Origin: an uncultured Pseudomonadota bacterium
GTDB taxonomy: Bacteria > Pseudomonadota > Alphaproteobacteria > RF32 > CAG-239
Assembly: GCA_902799835.1 (NCBI GenBank)
Contig: CADCCF010000005.1
Coordinates: 257,722 to 321,721, forward strand
Length of the DNA: 64,000 nt
Direction: 5' to 3'
Under the pieces are notes generated by a model, which searched no databases, was not told the origin of the DNA, and saw nothing but the letters and a program-made list of their open reading frames with translations. This document shows, in pieces, positions 52,787 through 61,127 of this stretch (positions within the stretch are counted from its first letter, which is position 1; every line of letters begins with the position of its first letter). A program made the translations under genes and the position numbers.

Positions 52787-53854
52787 ATGTCACGAGCAGA
52801 AGATATTTTTCAAAAATTGATATATTTCGGTGAAGATGCCATAGATGAGTTCATTGTTAATCGTCAAAGTGAAGAATTGTTTTTGGATTTTAAACAAGCT
52901 GCTTCTGATGGCAAAAATTATAATACTCTACACAAAGATGATCGACGCAACTTAGCCAAAGCCATTTCAGGATTTGGTAATTCCGAAGGCGGCGTGGTGA
53001 TATGGGGAGTAGAGTGCTCTCGTGATGTTGAAATAGGCGATGTTGCCAAAGCCAAAGTTAAGGTCAGAAATGTTCATCGTTTTATGAGCTGGTTGGAAAA
53101 TGCTATTTCCGGCTGCACCATTCCCAGTCACAACCATGTTCGCAATCATATTATCAGTGTGGACGAGGAGGGCGATGGTTATGTTGCGACCTATATTCCC
53201 AAAAGTGATGTTGCCCCATTGATGACGGCCAGTAACTCAGCAATATATATTCGTTCCGGCTCTAACAATGTTCCGGCACCTTATGCTGTGATTGCCGGCA
53301 TGTTCGGACGTTACCCGCAACCCAATATTGAAATTAAGATTACCGATCGCAAAATTGAAGCATTAGCCAATCAGGATGAAGATATTTTGTACCCCAACAG
53401 TATTGATAATCCTCCCGAACAATACGTTAAAGTATCTTTTGAACTGCAAGGTGAGAATCGTTCCAATGTCATTGCTCGCGAGATGTTTTTGTCAGCCAGT
53501 GTTGTTAATGAGGGTGGGGAATATAACAAAGTTCGCTTTTCCAATTATAACCAAATGGAAGTTATTTCCGGTATAGAAGGCCAATTAAATATTATTACTC
53601 GTCCGGAATTGCGTTTGCCGCCGCGAGGAACAATTCGCTTTTGTTCTTGTGAAATTATTTTATCGCCCTATGCCGAAGATGATTTTCAGCTTGAGGGAGT
53701 TATTGGTGCCAATATGGCAATGCCGCGTGATTTTCGCCTCTATATTCCCAAAAACAGGCTACGTTCATTTGTTGCCAAAGTTATTCGCGGTGAAGAAGAT
53801 TATGCCATGCTGATGAATGAGTTTTTCCAAGACTTTTTCCGAGGAGATTTCTAG
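52787..53854 (+). CDS. AlbA_2 (Schlafen-type) domain protein
   Basis: 355 residues. The N-terminal ~180 residues are an AlbA_2/Schlafen-AAA-like domain: '[14 protein letters not shown]' (the E.l.fK pattern), '[20 protein letters not shown]' and '[11 protein letters not shown]'. The C-terminal ~170 residues are a beta-rich domain, not recognised. Start at ATG 52787, with GGAGG six bases upstream; a GTG at 52775 would place the ribosome site inside the gene. rnhA follows one base after the stop. Family members bind nucleic acid or ATP in varied roles including defence; none can be assigned here. Confidence 0.85.
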   Translation: MSRAEDIFQKLIYFGEDAIDEFIVNRQSEELFLDFKQAASDGKNYNTLHKDDRRNLAKAISGFGNSEGGVVIWGVECSRDVEIGDVAKAKVKVRNVHRFMSWLENAISGCTIPSHNHVRNHIISVDEEGDGYVATYIPKSDVAPLMTASNSAIYIRSGSNNVPAPYAVIAGMFGRYPQPNIEIKITDRKIEALANQDEDILYPNSIDNPPEQYVKVSFELQGENRSNVIAREMFLSASVVNEGGEYNKVRFSNYNQMEVISGIEGQLNIITRPELRLPPRGTIRFCSCEIILSPYAEDDFQLEGVIGANMAMPRDFRLYIPKNRLRSFVAKVIRGEEDYAMLMNEFFQDFFRGDF

Positions 53855-53855
53855 A

Positions 53856-54302
53856 ATGCCGGAAGTTGAAATTTTCACTGATGGAGCCTGTTTGGGAAAT
53901 CCCGGAGCCGGCGGTTGGGGAGCAATTTTGCGTTGCAAAGGTGTAGAAAAAGAAATCAGCGGAGCAGCCTGCGATACTACCAATAATCGTATGGAGCTAA
54001 CAGCAGTTATTGAAGCTTTAAAAGCTTTAAAAACTTCATGTAATGTTGCTATCTGTACTGATAGTCGTTATGTTATGGATGGTGTTACTAAGTGGTTACC
54101 TAATTGGTTACAAAATGGTTGGCGCACTGCCAATAAAAAAACTCCTGTAAAAAATGTCGATTTATGGCAAGAACTCGAGTCGCTCTTAGAAAAACATAAA
54201 ATAGAATGGATTTGGGTTAAAGGTCATAATGGACATCCTGAAAATGAGCGCGTTGACGAATTGGCGCGGAATCAAGCAAAATCAATGGTTAAAGATTCGT
54301 AA
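53856..54302 (+). CDS. rnhA: Ribonuclease HI
   Basis: Cleaves RNA in RNA:DNA hybrids. 148 residues. Catalytic residues are visible: Asp in '[13 protein letters not shown]', Glu in '[12 protein letters not shown]', Asp in 'ICTDSRYV', and the C-terminal Asp in 'ENERVDELA', with His in '[10 protein letters not shown]'. Start at ATG 53856, after GAGGAG; a longer frame from 53817 overlaps the upstream gene. Probably coupled to the AlbA_2 gene. Confidence 0.97.
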   Translation: MPEVEIFTDGACLGNPGAGGWGAILRCKGVEKEISGAACDTTNNRMELTAVIEALKALKTSCNVAICTDSRYVMDGVTKWLPNWLQNGWRTANKKTPVKNVDLWQELESLLEKHKIEWIWVKGHNGHPENERVDELARNQAKSMVKDS

Positions 54303-54313
54303 ACAAATTTTAC

Positions 54314-54342
54314 TTGATTTAGACAAAAAAATATGTTATGGT
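54314..54342 (+). promoter_or_regulatory. Predicted promoter of the 54386 gene
   Basis: TTGATT, 17-bp spacer and TATGGT, about 44 bp before ATG 54386. Confidence 0.4.
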
Positions 54343-54385
54343 TTAAGCAGTTCTGAACAACTGTTTAATAACGGATGTGAATTGA

Positions 54386-55069
54386 ATGGAAAAACGACGA
54401 ATACAACCCGCAATTTCGGGAACAGCCAGTAAAAATGAGATCAAGCGATCTCATAGTAGTACTGACACCTTTGAAACTAAAGAGGAATTTATTGCTCACT
54501 TGATTAAAATCGGTGAGATTAAGAAAAGCGCCCGCTCTGATAGCACAGACGGGCTTATTTATTTACAAGGGTGTTTAAAAATAGATAAAAGAGTAAAAAA
54601 ATTTCTTTCGTGGAATGATGTAGTGACAACTTCAGCAGTAGTTGAACCGGGAATGATCAGTCGCTATCAATATTTACCGAAAACATATAAAGGGGTAACT
54701 ACCACTTTAATCGCTCCTGACTTAAAGTCATATATGGAACATAATAACTATGGAGCAGAATACAAAGATAATAAGTGGTATGTAAGCACATTGCGAATTC
54801 CCGAATCGGCCACTCACCTTGATTTTTCAAGTGTTAGCACTGATTTGACATTGTTTTACGGACATCAAATTTCTTTGTCGAGTTTACCTTATTCTAAAAG
54901 CATATTGGGATTATCACCATATAGCCTGGGTATAGACTGTCCCAATGCACGTAGGATAGCTCAACAAAAAGGCTGCGGTAAAGAAATACTGAAAACATTG
55001 CCACCATCTAATATGTTTACGGACATCATAGGTAGTTTTAGCGGTTTCTTTAGCACTCCTCGCAGATAG
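54386..55069 (+). CDS. Hypothetical protein, soluble
   Basis: 227 residues, no signal peptide. The basic, Ser/Thr-rich N-terminus ('KRRIQPAISGTASKNEIKRS') is followed by a folded region with 'TKEEFIAHLIKIGEIKK' and 'DGLIYLQGCLKIDKRV'. The middle ('RIPESATHLDFSSVSTDL', 'ISLSSLPYSKSILGL') weakly recalls leucine-rich repeats. The DNA contains two hairpins inside the coding region (GAGATC-AAGC-GATCTC near 54437 and GCCCG..CGGGC near 54530). The ribosome site is poor. No family was recognised. Confidence 0.6.
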   Translation: MEKRRIQPAISGTASKNEIKRSHSSTDTFETKEEFIAHLIKIGEIKKSARSDSTDGLIYLQGCLKIDKRVKKFLSWNDVVTTSAVVEPGMISRYQYLPKTYKGVTTTLIAPDLKSYMEHNNYGAEYKDNKWYVSTLRIPESATHLDFSSVSTDLTLFYGHQISLSSLPYSKSILGLSPYSLGIDCPNARRIAQQKGCGKEILKTLPPSNMFTDIIGSFSGFFSTPRR

Positions 55070-55102
55070 AAAAATTTATTGTCAATTTTTGCTTAAAAAA
55101 CA

Positions 55103-55131
55103 TTGCGCCAAATTGCAAAAAATGATATAAA
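55103..55131 (+). promoter_or_regulatory. Predicted promoter of the 55170 gene
   Basis: TTGCGC, 17-bp spacer and TATAAA, 39 bp before ATG 55170. Confidence 0.45.
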
Positions 55132-55169
55132 ACGATTTGAAAAGAAATTATTAATTAACACTAAGCATT

Positions 55170-55754
55170 ATGGATGATGATGGAATATCACCAAAAGGCT
55201 ATCTCCCGGCCTATCTGCAAAACATCCTCAATACTTCTATGGAAATCCATAGAAAAGAGGATAAAAGAATAGATAAAAGGGAGTATAATCGGCGTCGACA
55301 GTGTCGCAAATGGCTCTCCGAAAGAGGCACGGTTATGTGTTGTTTTTTGGAGGATGTCAAATGTGAACGCACTGAAGGATGCCCGGTTATATGGGAGGAG
55401 TGTAACCGCAAAGGTTCCACGGTTGTCGTTGATAACCATGGGAACAAAAAATGCGCTTTCGTTCTTCCTAAAAACAGAGATGACGGAAAGCTTGCGCTGA
55501 TCCCGCTCGAAGTCGGTGACTATGTCTTTCGCGCTCAAAGAACTTTTCTCTATGGCCGTCCGAAACGCATTCGGTTGTGCTATCAGGTCGTTGCCATTGG
55601 CGGTGACTTGGGCGAGGGAAAAGTTCTGCTTCGTCTCGAGAATATCGGGATGGAGAATGAGTGGAAGGAAGTTATCGATGAGTCGTTGTCTAAAGCTGCC
55701 AGTGCAGTTTATGAGCGACTGAGCGGAGTGGCTACAATGCCATTCGTCGTTTAA
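55170..55754 (+). CDS. Hypothetical protein, stand-alone foreign-looking gene
   Basis: 194 residues, basic, Arg/Lys-rich in the first third ('DKREYNRRRQCRKWLSERG'), with four cysteines in 'CCFLEDVKCERTEGCP' and a later beta-rich part ('VGDYVFRAQRTFLYGRPKRI'). The Cys spacing could hold a metal but is not a standard zinc finger. There is no Shine-Dalgarno upstream of the ATG (ATTAACACTAAGCATT). GC is higher than in neighbours, and its own promoter and terminator make it self-contained. Confidence 0.68.
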   Translation: MDDDGISPKGYLPAYLQNILNTSMEIHRKEDKRIDKREYNRRRQCRKWLSERGTVMCCFLEDVKCERTEGCPVIWEECNRKGSTVVVDNHGNKKCAFVLPKNRDDGKLALIPLEVGDYVFRAQRTFLYGRPKRIRLCYQVVAIGGDLGEGKVLLRLENIGMENEWKEVIDESLSKAASAVYERLSGVATMPFVV

Positions 55755-55774
55755 AAGTGATTAACCTCATAAAG

Positions 55775-55796
55775 CGCCCCACTTAGGTGTGGGGCG
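55775..55796 (+). terminator. Terminator of the 55170-55754 gene
   Basis: CGCCCCAC-TTAGGT-GTGGGGCG, 8-bp GC-rich stem followed by TTCCCATTTT. Confidence 0.75.
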
Positions 55797-55812
55797 TTCC
55801 CATTTTAAAAAC

Positions 55813-55841
55813 TTGACACCATATGGTCCATATGGTACTAT
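55813..55841 (+). promoter_or_regulatory. Promoter with palindromic operator in its spacer
   Basis: TTGACA (55813-55818), exactly 17 bp, then TACTAT (55836-55841). The spacer is filled by the perfect palindrome ACCATATGGTCCATATGGT (55818-55836), which would put a bound repressor squarely between the -35 and -10 boxes. It drives the gene at 55890. Confidence 0.7.
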
Positions 55842-55889
55842 CAGGATATAAAAAAATTACTATCTCTAAGAATTTTAAAATCTATCAAT

Positions 55890-56072
55890 ATGAAAAAAAT
55901 TAAAAAGGGGTACACATTAGCACTGCTGATATGTGTTTTGATTGCCTGCTTTGTGGCAATAGTTTTTTTGGCAAAAGCCGAAAGTGGTTGGACTCTTTTG
56001 GCATATCTGCTAGGAATTATTGCAGCAGTTGCCGTTGCGTTTATAATTATACTGCAACATGAAAAAAAGTGA
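55890..56072 (+). CDS. Small two-helix membrane protein
   Basis: 60 residues. A basic start 'MKKIKKGY' is followed by two hydrophobic helices (~9-28 and ~34-55) and a charged tail 'QHEKK'. Both ends are likely cytoplasmic. It has no Shine-Dalgarno (AATCTATCAAT before the ATG). Single gene, tightly regulated by the operator promoter immediately upstream. Size and layout resemble type I toxins or stress-induced small membrane proteins, but nothing more specific can be said. Confidence 0.6.
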   Translation: MKKIKKGYTLALLICVLIACFVAIVFLAKAESGWTLLAYLLGIIAAVAVAFIIILQHEKK

Positions 56073-56408
56073 AGTTGACAAGGTTCTCTTTTTTAAGTGG
56101 CGTGGGTTAGTTGCTTGATACCTTTCAAACTCAAGTGAAATAGAGGCACAGGTTACCACCTTAAGCCTCTTTTTTTTATTTAAAAAGAATCGGTAGCCTG
56201 AAGTTCCGATTCGCCGTAAAAATGTCGTAAATTCGTTGAATAAGTCGTTAAAAATTCCTAAAAACCCCTAAAAATAAGCAAAAATTACAAAAAAATGTGT
56301 GTTAATCCATATTTTATTTGACTTTTATATATCATATGTCTCAAAATTCTACTCAGAGGTTGGGTAATACGAGCCTCAGCTTAAAATAACCATGAAAGGA
56401 AAATTGAA
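56073..56408. other. 336-bp gene-free region before HU
   Basis: No convincing coding sequence. It holds a terminator hairpin (56142-56178), a GAATCGG/CCGATTC inverted repeat near 56188-56213, and the AT-rich HU promoter region with TTGACT near 56320 and ribosome site AAAGGA. The stretch 56075-56180 begins with TTGACA and ends in a terminator, so a small RNA is possible. Confidence 0.4.
56142..56178 (+). terminator. Terminator upstream of HU
   Basis: AGAGGC .. AGG-TTACCA-CCT .. GCCTCT followed by T8. It closes either the small membrane protein transcript or a possible small RNA. Confidence 0.8.
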
Positions 56409-56681
56409 ATGAATAAAACAGAATATGTAGATGCAGTTGCTAAAGCCGCTGGTGTTTCCAAAGCTGAAGCTGCTAAAGTTTTGGCTGCTGAAATTGCTAC
56501 CATTACTAAAGCTTTGAAAAAAGGTGAAACCGTTCAAATTACCGGTTTCGGTTCTTATTCAGTTGCTAAGCGTGCTGCTCGCAACGGCCGCAACCCTGCT
56601 ACCGGCAAAACTATTAAAATTGCCGCTTGCAAGGCTCCTAAGTTCAAAGCTGGTGCTTTGTTGAAAAAGGCTGTAAAGTAA
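56409..56681 (+). CDS. hup: DNA-binding protein HU
   Basis: Nucleoid protein that bends DNA non-specifically. 90 residues. 'MNKTEYVDAVAKAAG' starts the helical dimer part, and 'ITGFGSYSVAKRAARNGRNP' followed by 'ATGKTIKIAACKAPKFKAG' forms the DNA-gripping arms with the conserved RNP. The ribosome site AAAGGAAAA is strong. Codons are highly biased (GCT, AAA), a sign of high expression. HU-alpha or -beta type is not assigned. Confidence 0.95.
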   Translation: MNKTEYVDAVAKAAGVSKAEAAKVLAAEIATITKALKKGETVQITGFGSYSVAKRAARNGRNPATGKTIKIAACKAPKFKAGALLKKAVK

Positions 56682-56709
56682 TTTCTGTTTAAGTGTTATT
56701 TTACTGAAA

Positions 56710-56746
56710 AACCCCATCGATTATTCAATCGGTGGGGTTATCTGTT
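56710..56746 (+). terminator. Terminator of HU
   Basis: AACCCCATCGATT-ATTC-AATCGGTGGGGTT, 13-bp stem with one G:T pair, then TATCTGTTTTTTT. It lies between HU and the convergent helicase. Confidence 0.85.
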
Positions 56747-56753
56747 TTTTTAT

Positions 56754-59042
56754 TTAGCTGACTATCTTAAGATAGCTGGCCATAATTTTTTTAATGCCGC
56801 CATTTTCAAAACATACCTGCACGGCGTTGCCGTCTTGTGCTACAATTGTGCCATTACCGAAAGTCTCATGACGCACTTTTTTGCCTAAATTATTATTTTG
56901 ATATTTGGGGCGAGTGTAGGTGTACCGATTGCTACCGTCTGAATAACTTTCTTCATAATCATCATTGTTATAATTACGACGATTATAATTGGGATTAAAA
57001 CTTGAGCGATTAGCACTGAAATAAGAACATTTGTTAATCAACTCAATATGTTCACTCGGCAGTTCATCAATAAACCTTGAGGGGAGATTATTTTTCCATT
57101 CGGCATACATTTTGCGATTAAAGGCCATGGAAATAAACAAACGGTGTTTGGCACGTGTTATAGCAACATAAGCTAAACGCCTTTCTTCTTCCAAGGATTC
57201 CGCTCCTTCATCTAAAGCACGTTGATGCGGAAACAATCCTTCTTCCCAGCCGGGAAGAAAGACCACCTCAAACTCCAAACCTTTGGCAGAATGAAGTGTG
57301 ATAATCCTAACTTTGTTACCGGTGGAATCTTCATCATTATCCATAACCAGGCTGACATGTTCCATAAAAGCTGCCAAGTTGGGGTATTGCTCATGATCAC
57401 TCATCACATTAACCAGTTCGCGCAAGTTGTCCATTCGTCCCGGTGCCTCGGCCGAACTATCATCTTTTAGGCTTTGCCAATATCCCGAATCTTGAATAAT
57501 TGCTTCGGCTACATCATTAGGTGCTTCATTTTCAACCCTTTCGCGCCAATTATTAAAATTATTCCATAATTCACTGATTGAATTTTTGGTCTTACCGCTC
57601 AAACTACCGTTTTCCAACATCTCGCTGATGGCTTGATACATTGAAATATGTTTTAGTTTTGCATATTCTTGAAATTTTTCTACTGTTTTGGCTCCGATGC
57701 CGCGCGTCGGTTTGTTGATAATCCGTTCCAAGGCTAAGTCGTCAGAAGGCTGTAACACAACCCTTAAGTAAGCAATAATGTCACGAATTTCGGCACGTTC
57801 ATAGAATTTTTGTCCGCCGATAACTTGATAAGGAATAGCTTCAGAGATAAATTTCTCTTCCAATATGCGGGTTTGCGCTGCCGTACGCACCAAAACCGCC
57901 ATTTGCGCATAGTCATATCCGTCATGACGCGCATTTTCAATTTCTTGTGCAATAAAACCGGCTTCTTCTTCACCATTGTATGTGCTTACCACCTTAATCT
58001 TGGTATTATCAACATGCAAAGCCGGTGAATTTTCTGCCACTTTCAAAGTTTTGCCCAAACGACCTTCATTATTGGCAATTAAATGCGAGGCCGCCGCTAA
58101 AATATGTGCTGTCGAGCGATAGTTTCTTTCCAAACGAATAGTTTGTGCATCAGCAAAATCATGATTAAAACGCAAGATGTTTTCGATTTCAGCTCCGCGC
58201 CACGAATAAATCGATTGGTCATCATCACCGACACAGCACAAATTGCGATGTTTTTGGCATAGCAGGCGAATCAACAGATATTGACTTACATTGGTGTCTT
58301 GATACTCATCCACCATAATGTATTTGAAGCGGTTTTGATAGTGTTCCAACACATCTTTGTGTTGTTGTAAAATTTGCAATGCATATAATATAATATCTCC
58401 GAAATCGACACAGTTTAGCTCGCGCAAACGTTGTTGATACAATGTATAAACCTTAACCAACACATTTTCTTTATGTTCTAAGCACAAGCGTTCCGGAGTT
58501 AATCCTTTATCTTTCCACAAAGATATTTTTTCAAGCAAGCTGGCCGGCGGATATTTTTTATCATCAATAGCATTATCTTGGCATATTTTTTTGATTAAAC
58601 GCTTTTGGTCATCTTCCCCCAAAATGGTAAAATTGGGTTTTAAGTCAACTAATTCGGCATGAGCTCGCAGAATTTTAACACAAATACTATGAAATGTTCC
58701 TAACCAAACCGAAGTTGCCGCATCGCCGATCATGCTAAAAACTCGCTCTTTCATTTCACCTGCCGCACGGTTGGTAAAAGTAACCACCAAACATTCCCAA
58801 GGATTAGCCATGCGATTAGCCAAAATATAAGCCAAGCGTGTAGTCAATACTTTAGTTTTGCCGGTTCCGGCTCCTGACAGTACCAACAACGGACCTTGAG
58901 TAGTTTCAACCGCACGCCGTTGCTCGGGATTCAAAATATCAAGCCAGTCAAAGCGTGGCATCAGTTTTGCCGAGTTGTTGGTCGGTGTAACAGAAGTCTG
59001 AATATCAGCATCATCTAAAGAAAATATATCATCCATTATCAT
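56754..59042 (-). CDS. uvrD: UvrD/PcrA-family DNA helicase
   Basis: SF1A 3'-5' helicase for repair and removal of recombinase filaments. 762 residues. Walker A 'LSGAGTGKTKVLTTR', motif II 'VDEYQDTN', motif III 'DDDQSIYSWRGA', motif IV 'LERNYRST', motif V 'ITLHSAKGLEFEVVFL', motif VI 'EERRLAYVAITRA'. A C-terminal Tudor-like part 'KVRHETFGNGTIVA' is the RNA-polymerase-interacting region of PcrA/UvrD. An alternative ATG six bases downstream (59036) is possible. Naming UvrD versus PcrA is a matter of convention. Confidence 0.96.
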   Translation of the reverse strand: MIMDDIFSLDDADIQTSVTPTNNSAKLMPRFDWLDILNPEQRRAVETTQGPLLVLSGAGTGKTKVLTTRLAYILANRMANPWECLVVTFTNRAAGEMKERVFSMIGDAATSVWLGTFHSICVKILRAHAELVDLKPNFTILGEDDQKRLIKKICQDNAIDDKKYPPASLLEKISLWKDKGLTPERLCLEHKENVLVKVYTLYQQRLRELNCVDFGDIILYALQILQQHKDVLEHYQNRFKYIMVDEYQDTNVSQYLLIRLLCQKHRNLCCVGDDDQSIYSWRGAEIENILRFNHDFADAQTIRLERNYRSTAHILAAASHLIANNEGRLGKTLKVAENSPALHVDNTKIKVVSTYNGEEEAGFIAQEIENARHDGYDYAQMAVLVRTAAQTRILEEKFISEAIPYQVIGGQKFYERAEIRDIIAYLRVVLQPSDDLALERIINKPTRGIGAKTVEKFQEYAKLKHISMYQAISEMLENGSLSGKTKNSISELWNNFNNWRERVENEAPNDVAEAIIQDSGYWQSLKDDSSAEAPGRMDNLRELVNVMSDHEQYPNLAAFMEHVSLVMDNDEDSTGNKVRIITLHSAKGLEFEVVFLPGWEEGLFPHQRALDEGAESLEEERRLAYVAITRAKHRLFISMAFNRKMYAEWKNNLPSRFIDELPSEHIELINKCSYFSANRSSFNPNYNRRNYNNDDYEESYSDGSNRYTYTRPKYQNNNLGKKVRHETFGNGTIVAQDGNAVQVCFENGGIKKIMASYLKIVS

Positions 59043-59140
59043 TCTTCTTGTTTTTTTAACTTTTAATCAATATATATAAAGTATGTAGAGTTTAAAATAA
59101 AGAACAAAATTAGAATTTTTAGCAAAAAAGGCAGGTAAAT

Positions 59141-60103
59141 ATGTCGGATGTAAGAGAAAAAATTGTTGAGTTGCAAAATTTGTTGAACTCAAAAATAATT
59201 GGGCAACGTGATTTAATCAACAAATTGATTATAACCCTGTTAGCCGATGGCAATGTTTTGGTTGAGGGTGCTCCGGGTTTGGCTAAGACTAAAGCAATCA
59301 AAACGTTAGCTTCTTTGATAAAGGCCGATTATAACCGAATCCAATTTACTCCTGATTTGCTCCCTTCAGATATTACCGGTAGTGATATTTATCTCAACAG
59401 CACAGGTACATTTGAATTTCGTAAAGGTCCGATTTTTGCCAATTTGGTTTTGGCTGATGAAATAAACCGTGCTCCGGCCAAAGTTCAGTCGGCTTTGTTG
59501 GAAGCAATGGCTGAACGACAAATCAGTGTCGGCGGCAAAAGATATCAATTACCCGAATTGTTTATGGTCATGGCAACCCAAAACCCGATTGAACACGAAG
59601 GAACCTACAATTTGCCGGAAGCTCAATTGGACCGCTTTTTGATGTATGTCAAAATTGATCAGCCCGATGCAGTTGCAGAAAAAGAGATTTTGCATTTAGT
59701 ACGCGGTGAGGCCTTGCAAGAAACCGCACCGGAAAAATTTTCGCTTAGTGTTGAGGATATACTATCAGCCCGTCGTCAAGCTCTCGAAATTCATATGAGT
59801 GAGGCTTTGGAAGAGTATATTGTCCAACTGATTATGGCAACACGTAATATCGAAAAATATAATGCCAAATTCAAGAACTATATCAGTTTTGGCGCATCTC
59901 CGCGTGCCACAATTGCACTTGATCGTTGTGCCCGCATTAACGCATGGCTTAATGGCAAAAAATTTGTTACTCCGGAAGATGTTCACACTGTTGTTAAAGA
60001 TGTTTTGCGTCATCGAATAATATTGAGTTTTGAGGCTCAAGCTGAAGGTGTCAGCTCCGATGATATTATTGATAACATTTTACAAAAGGTAGCTTTGCCT
60101 TGA
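59141..60103 (+). CDS. moxR: MoxR-type AAA+ ATPase
   Basis: Chaperone-like ATPase that acts with DUF58 and vWA partners. 320 residues. Walker A 'VEGAPGLAKTKAIKTL' (GAPGLAKT), Walker B 'LVLADEINRAPAKVQSALLE', sensor 1 'VMATQNPIEHEG', sensor 2 'GASPRATIAL'. It overlaps the DUF58 gene by 4 bp. There is no vWA (BatA/B) gene nearby, although that is common in the family. Confidence 0.94.
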   Translation: MSDVREKIVELQNLLNSKIIGQRDLINKLIITLLADGNVLVEGAPGLAKTKAIKTLASLIKADYNRIQFTPDLLPSDITGSDIYLNSTGTFEFRKGPIFANLVLADEINRAPAKVQSALLEAMAERQISVGGKRYQLPELFMVMATQNPIEHEGTYNLPEAQLDRFLMYVKIDQPDAVAEKEILHLVRGEALQETAPEKFSLSVEDILSARRQALEIHMSEALEEYIVQLIMATRNIEKYNAKFKNYISFGASPRATIALDRCARINAWLNGKKFVTPEDVHTVVKDVLRHRIILSFEAQAEGVSSDDIIDNILQKVALP

Positions 60104-61047
60104 TAAAATTGGATAAAATCAAAAATTTTTTTCAAAAAGATGAATCACAGCACGGCAATGGTCTGAGTGCTGATTTGTCAGAATTGATGGGAATGCGTCG
60201 CTATGTTTCCATTATTCGCAACACCAAAGACAAAGCCGCATCTTCGGTTGATAGCGGTAACATCAAATCGGCATTTCGCGGTCGTGGAATTGAAATGGAA
60301 GAAATTCGTCAGTATCAATTCGGTGATGATATCCGAGATATTGATTGGCGCGTTACAGCTCGCATGAATGAGCCTTATACCAAAGTTTATGCTCAAGAGC
60401 GTAATCGCGAAATTTATGTTTGGTTGGATTTATCTCCGATTATGTTATTTGGCTCCAAAACCGAACTCAAATCGGTTACCGCAGCCAAAATAGCCGCTTT
60501 GTTAGGTTGGATTGCACTTGATAATAAAGACAGGTTCGGTTGTGTGGTCTTTGATGGTCAACAATCTTGGCTGTTCAAGCCACGCAATGATCGATCATAT
60601 ATCGCTGCCATATGCAAAAAAATTGCCGAGATTTCGCAAAAAGCGCTTAACAATTCGCGCAATGACACCGACGCTAAACTCAAATCATTGAAAATGCTGA
60701 GCCGTCAGGTCAAAAAAGATGGTAGTGTGTTTATTATCAGCTCTATGATGTTTTGGGAAGAAATATATAACAGTGATTTGGCTTATTTAGCTAAAAACAA
60801 TCGCCTGTTTTTGTTCAATATTTATGATGAGTTGGAGCGCAAGGCACCGCGTTCCGGTCAATATATGGCTCAATTTGGTGAGGATAGATTAACTATTGAT
60901 TCATCAAATAAGGAATATAATAAAAATTACCGCGACTATTTTGCAAAAAAATATCAGGAGCGTCATGATTGGTGTAAACATTTCGGATGTCAATTGGTTG
61001 ATTTTTCGCAAAATTCCAGCGTGATAAGAAACTTAAAAATATTTTAG
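60100..61047 (+). CDS. DUF58-domain protein (MoxR partner)
   Basis: 315 residues; starts with TTG 60100 overlapping the moxR stop (TTGA). The DUF58 signature is present: 'IEMEEIRQYQFGDDIRDIDW', shown here to the conserved D-I-D-W, followed by 'VTARMNEPYTKVY' and 'VWLDLSPIM'. The latter is the start of a vWA-like fold (DxS pattern). No membrane helices are seen, unlike some DUF58 proteins. Its role with MoxR is probably assembly or folding of envelope or metal proteins. Confidence 0.9.
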   Translation: MIKLDKIKNFFQKDESQHGNGLSADLSELMGMRRYVSIIRNTKDKAASSVDSGNIKSAFRGRGIEMEEIRQYQFGDDIRDIDWRVTARMNEPYTKVYAQERNREIYVWLDLSPIMLFGSKTELKSVTAAKIAALLGWIALDNKDRFGCVVFDGQQSWLFKPRNDRSYIAAICKKIAEISQKALNNSRNDTDAKLKSLKMLSRQVKKDGSVFIISSMMFWEEIYNSDLAYLAKNNRLFLFNIYDELERKAPRSGQYMAQFGEDRLTIDSSNKEYNKNYRDYFAKKYQERHDWCKHFGCQLVDFSQNSSVIRNLKIF

Positions 61048-61055
61048 AAGGAAAC

Positions 61056-61084
61056 TTGACAAAAAAATGATATTGTGGTAGATT
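61056..61084 (+). promoter_or_regulatory. Predicted promoter of the TPR gene
   Basis: TTGACA, 17-bp spacer and TAGATT, about 44 bp before ATG 61128. The match is close to consensus. Confidence 0.6.
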
Positions 61085-61127
61085 ATTTATCGTAAAATTA
61101 TTTTGAACATTATAAAGAGAGAAGAAA

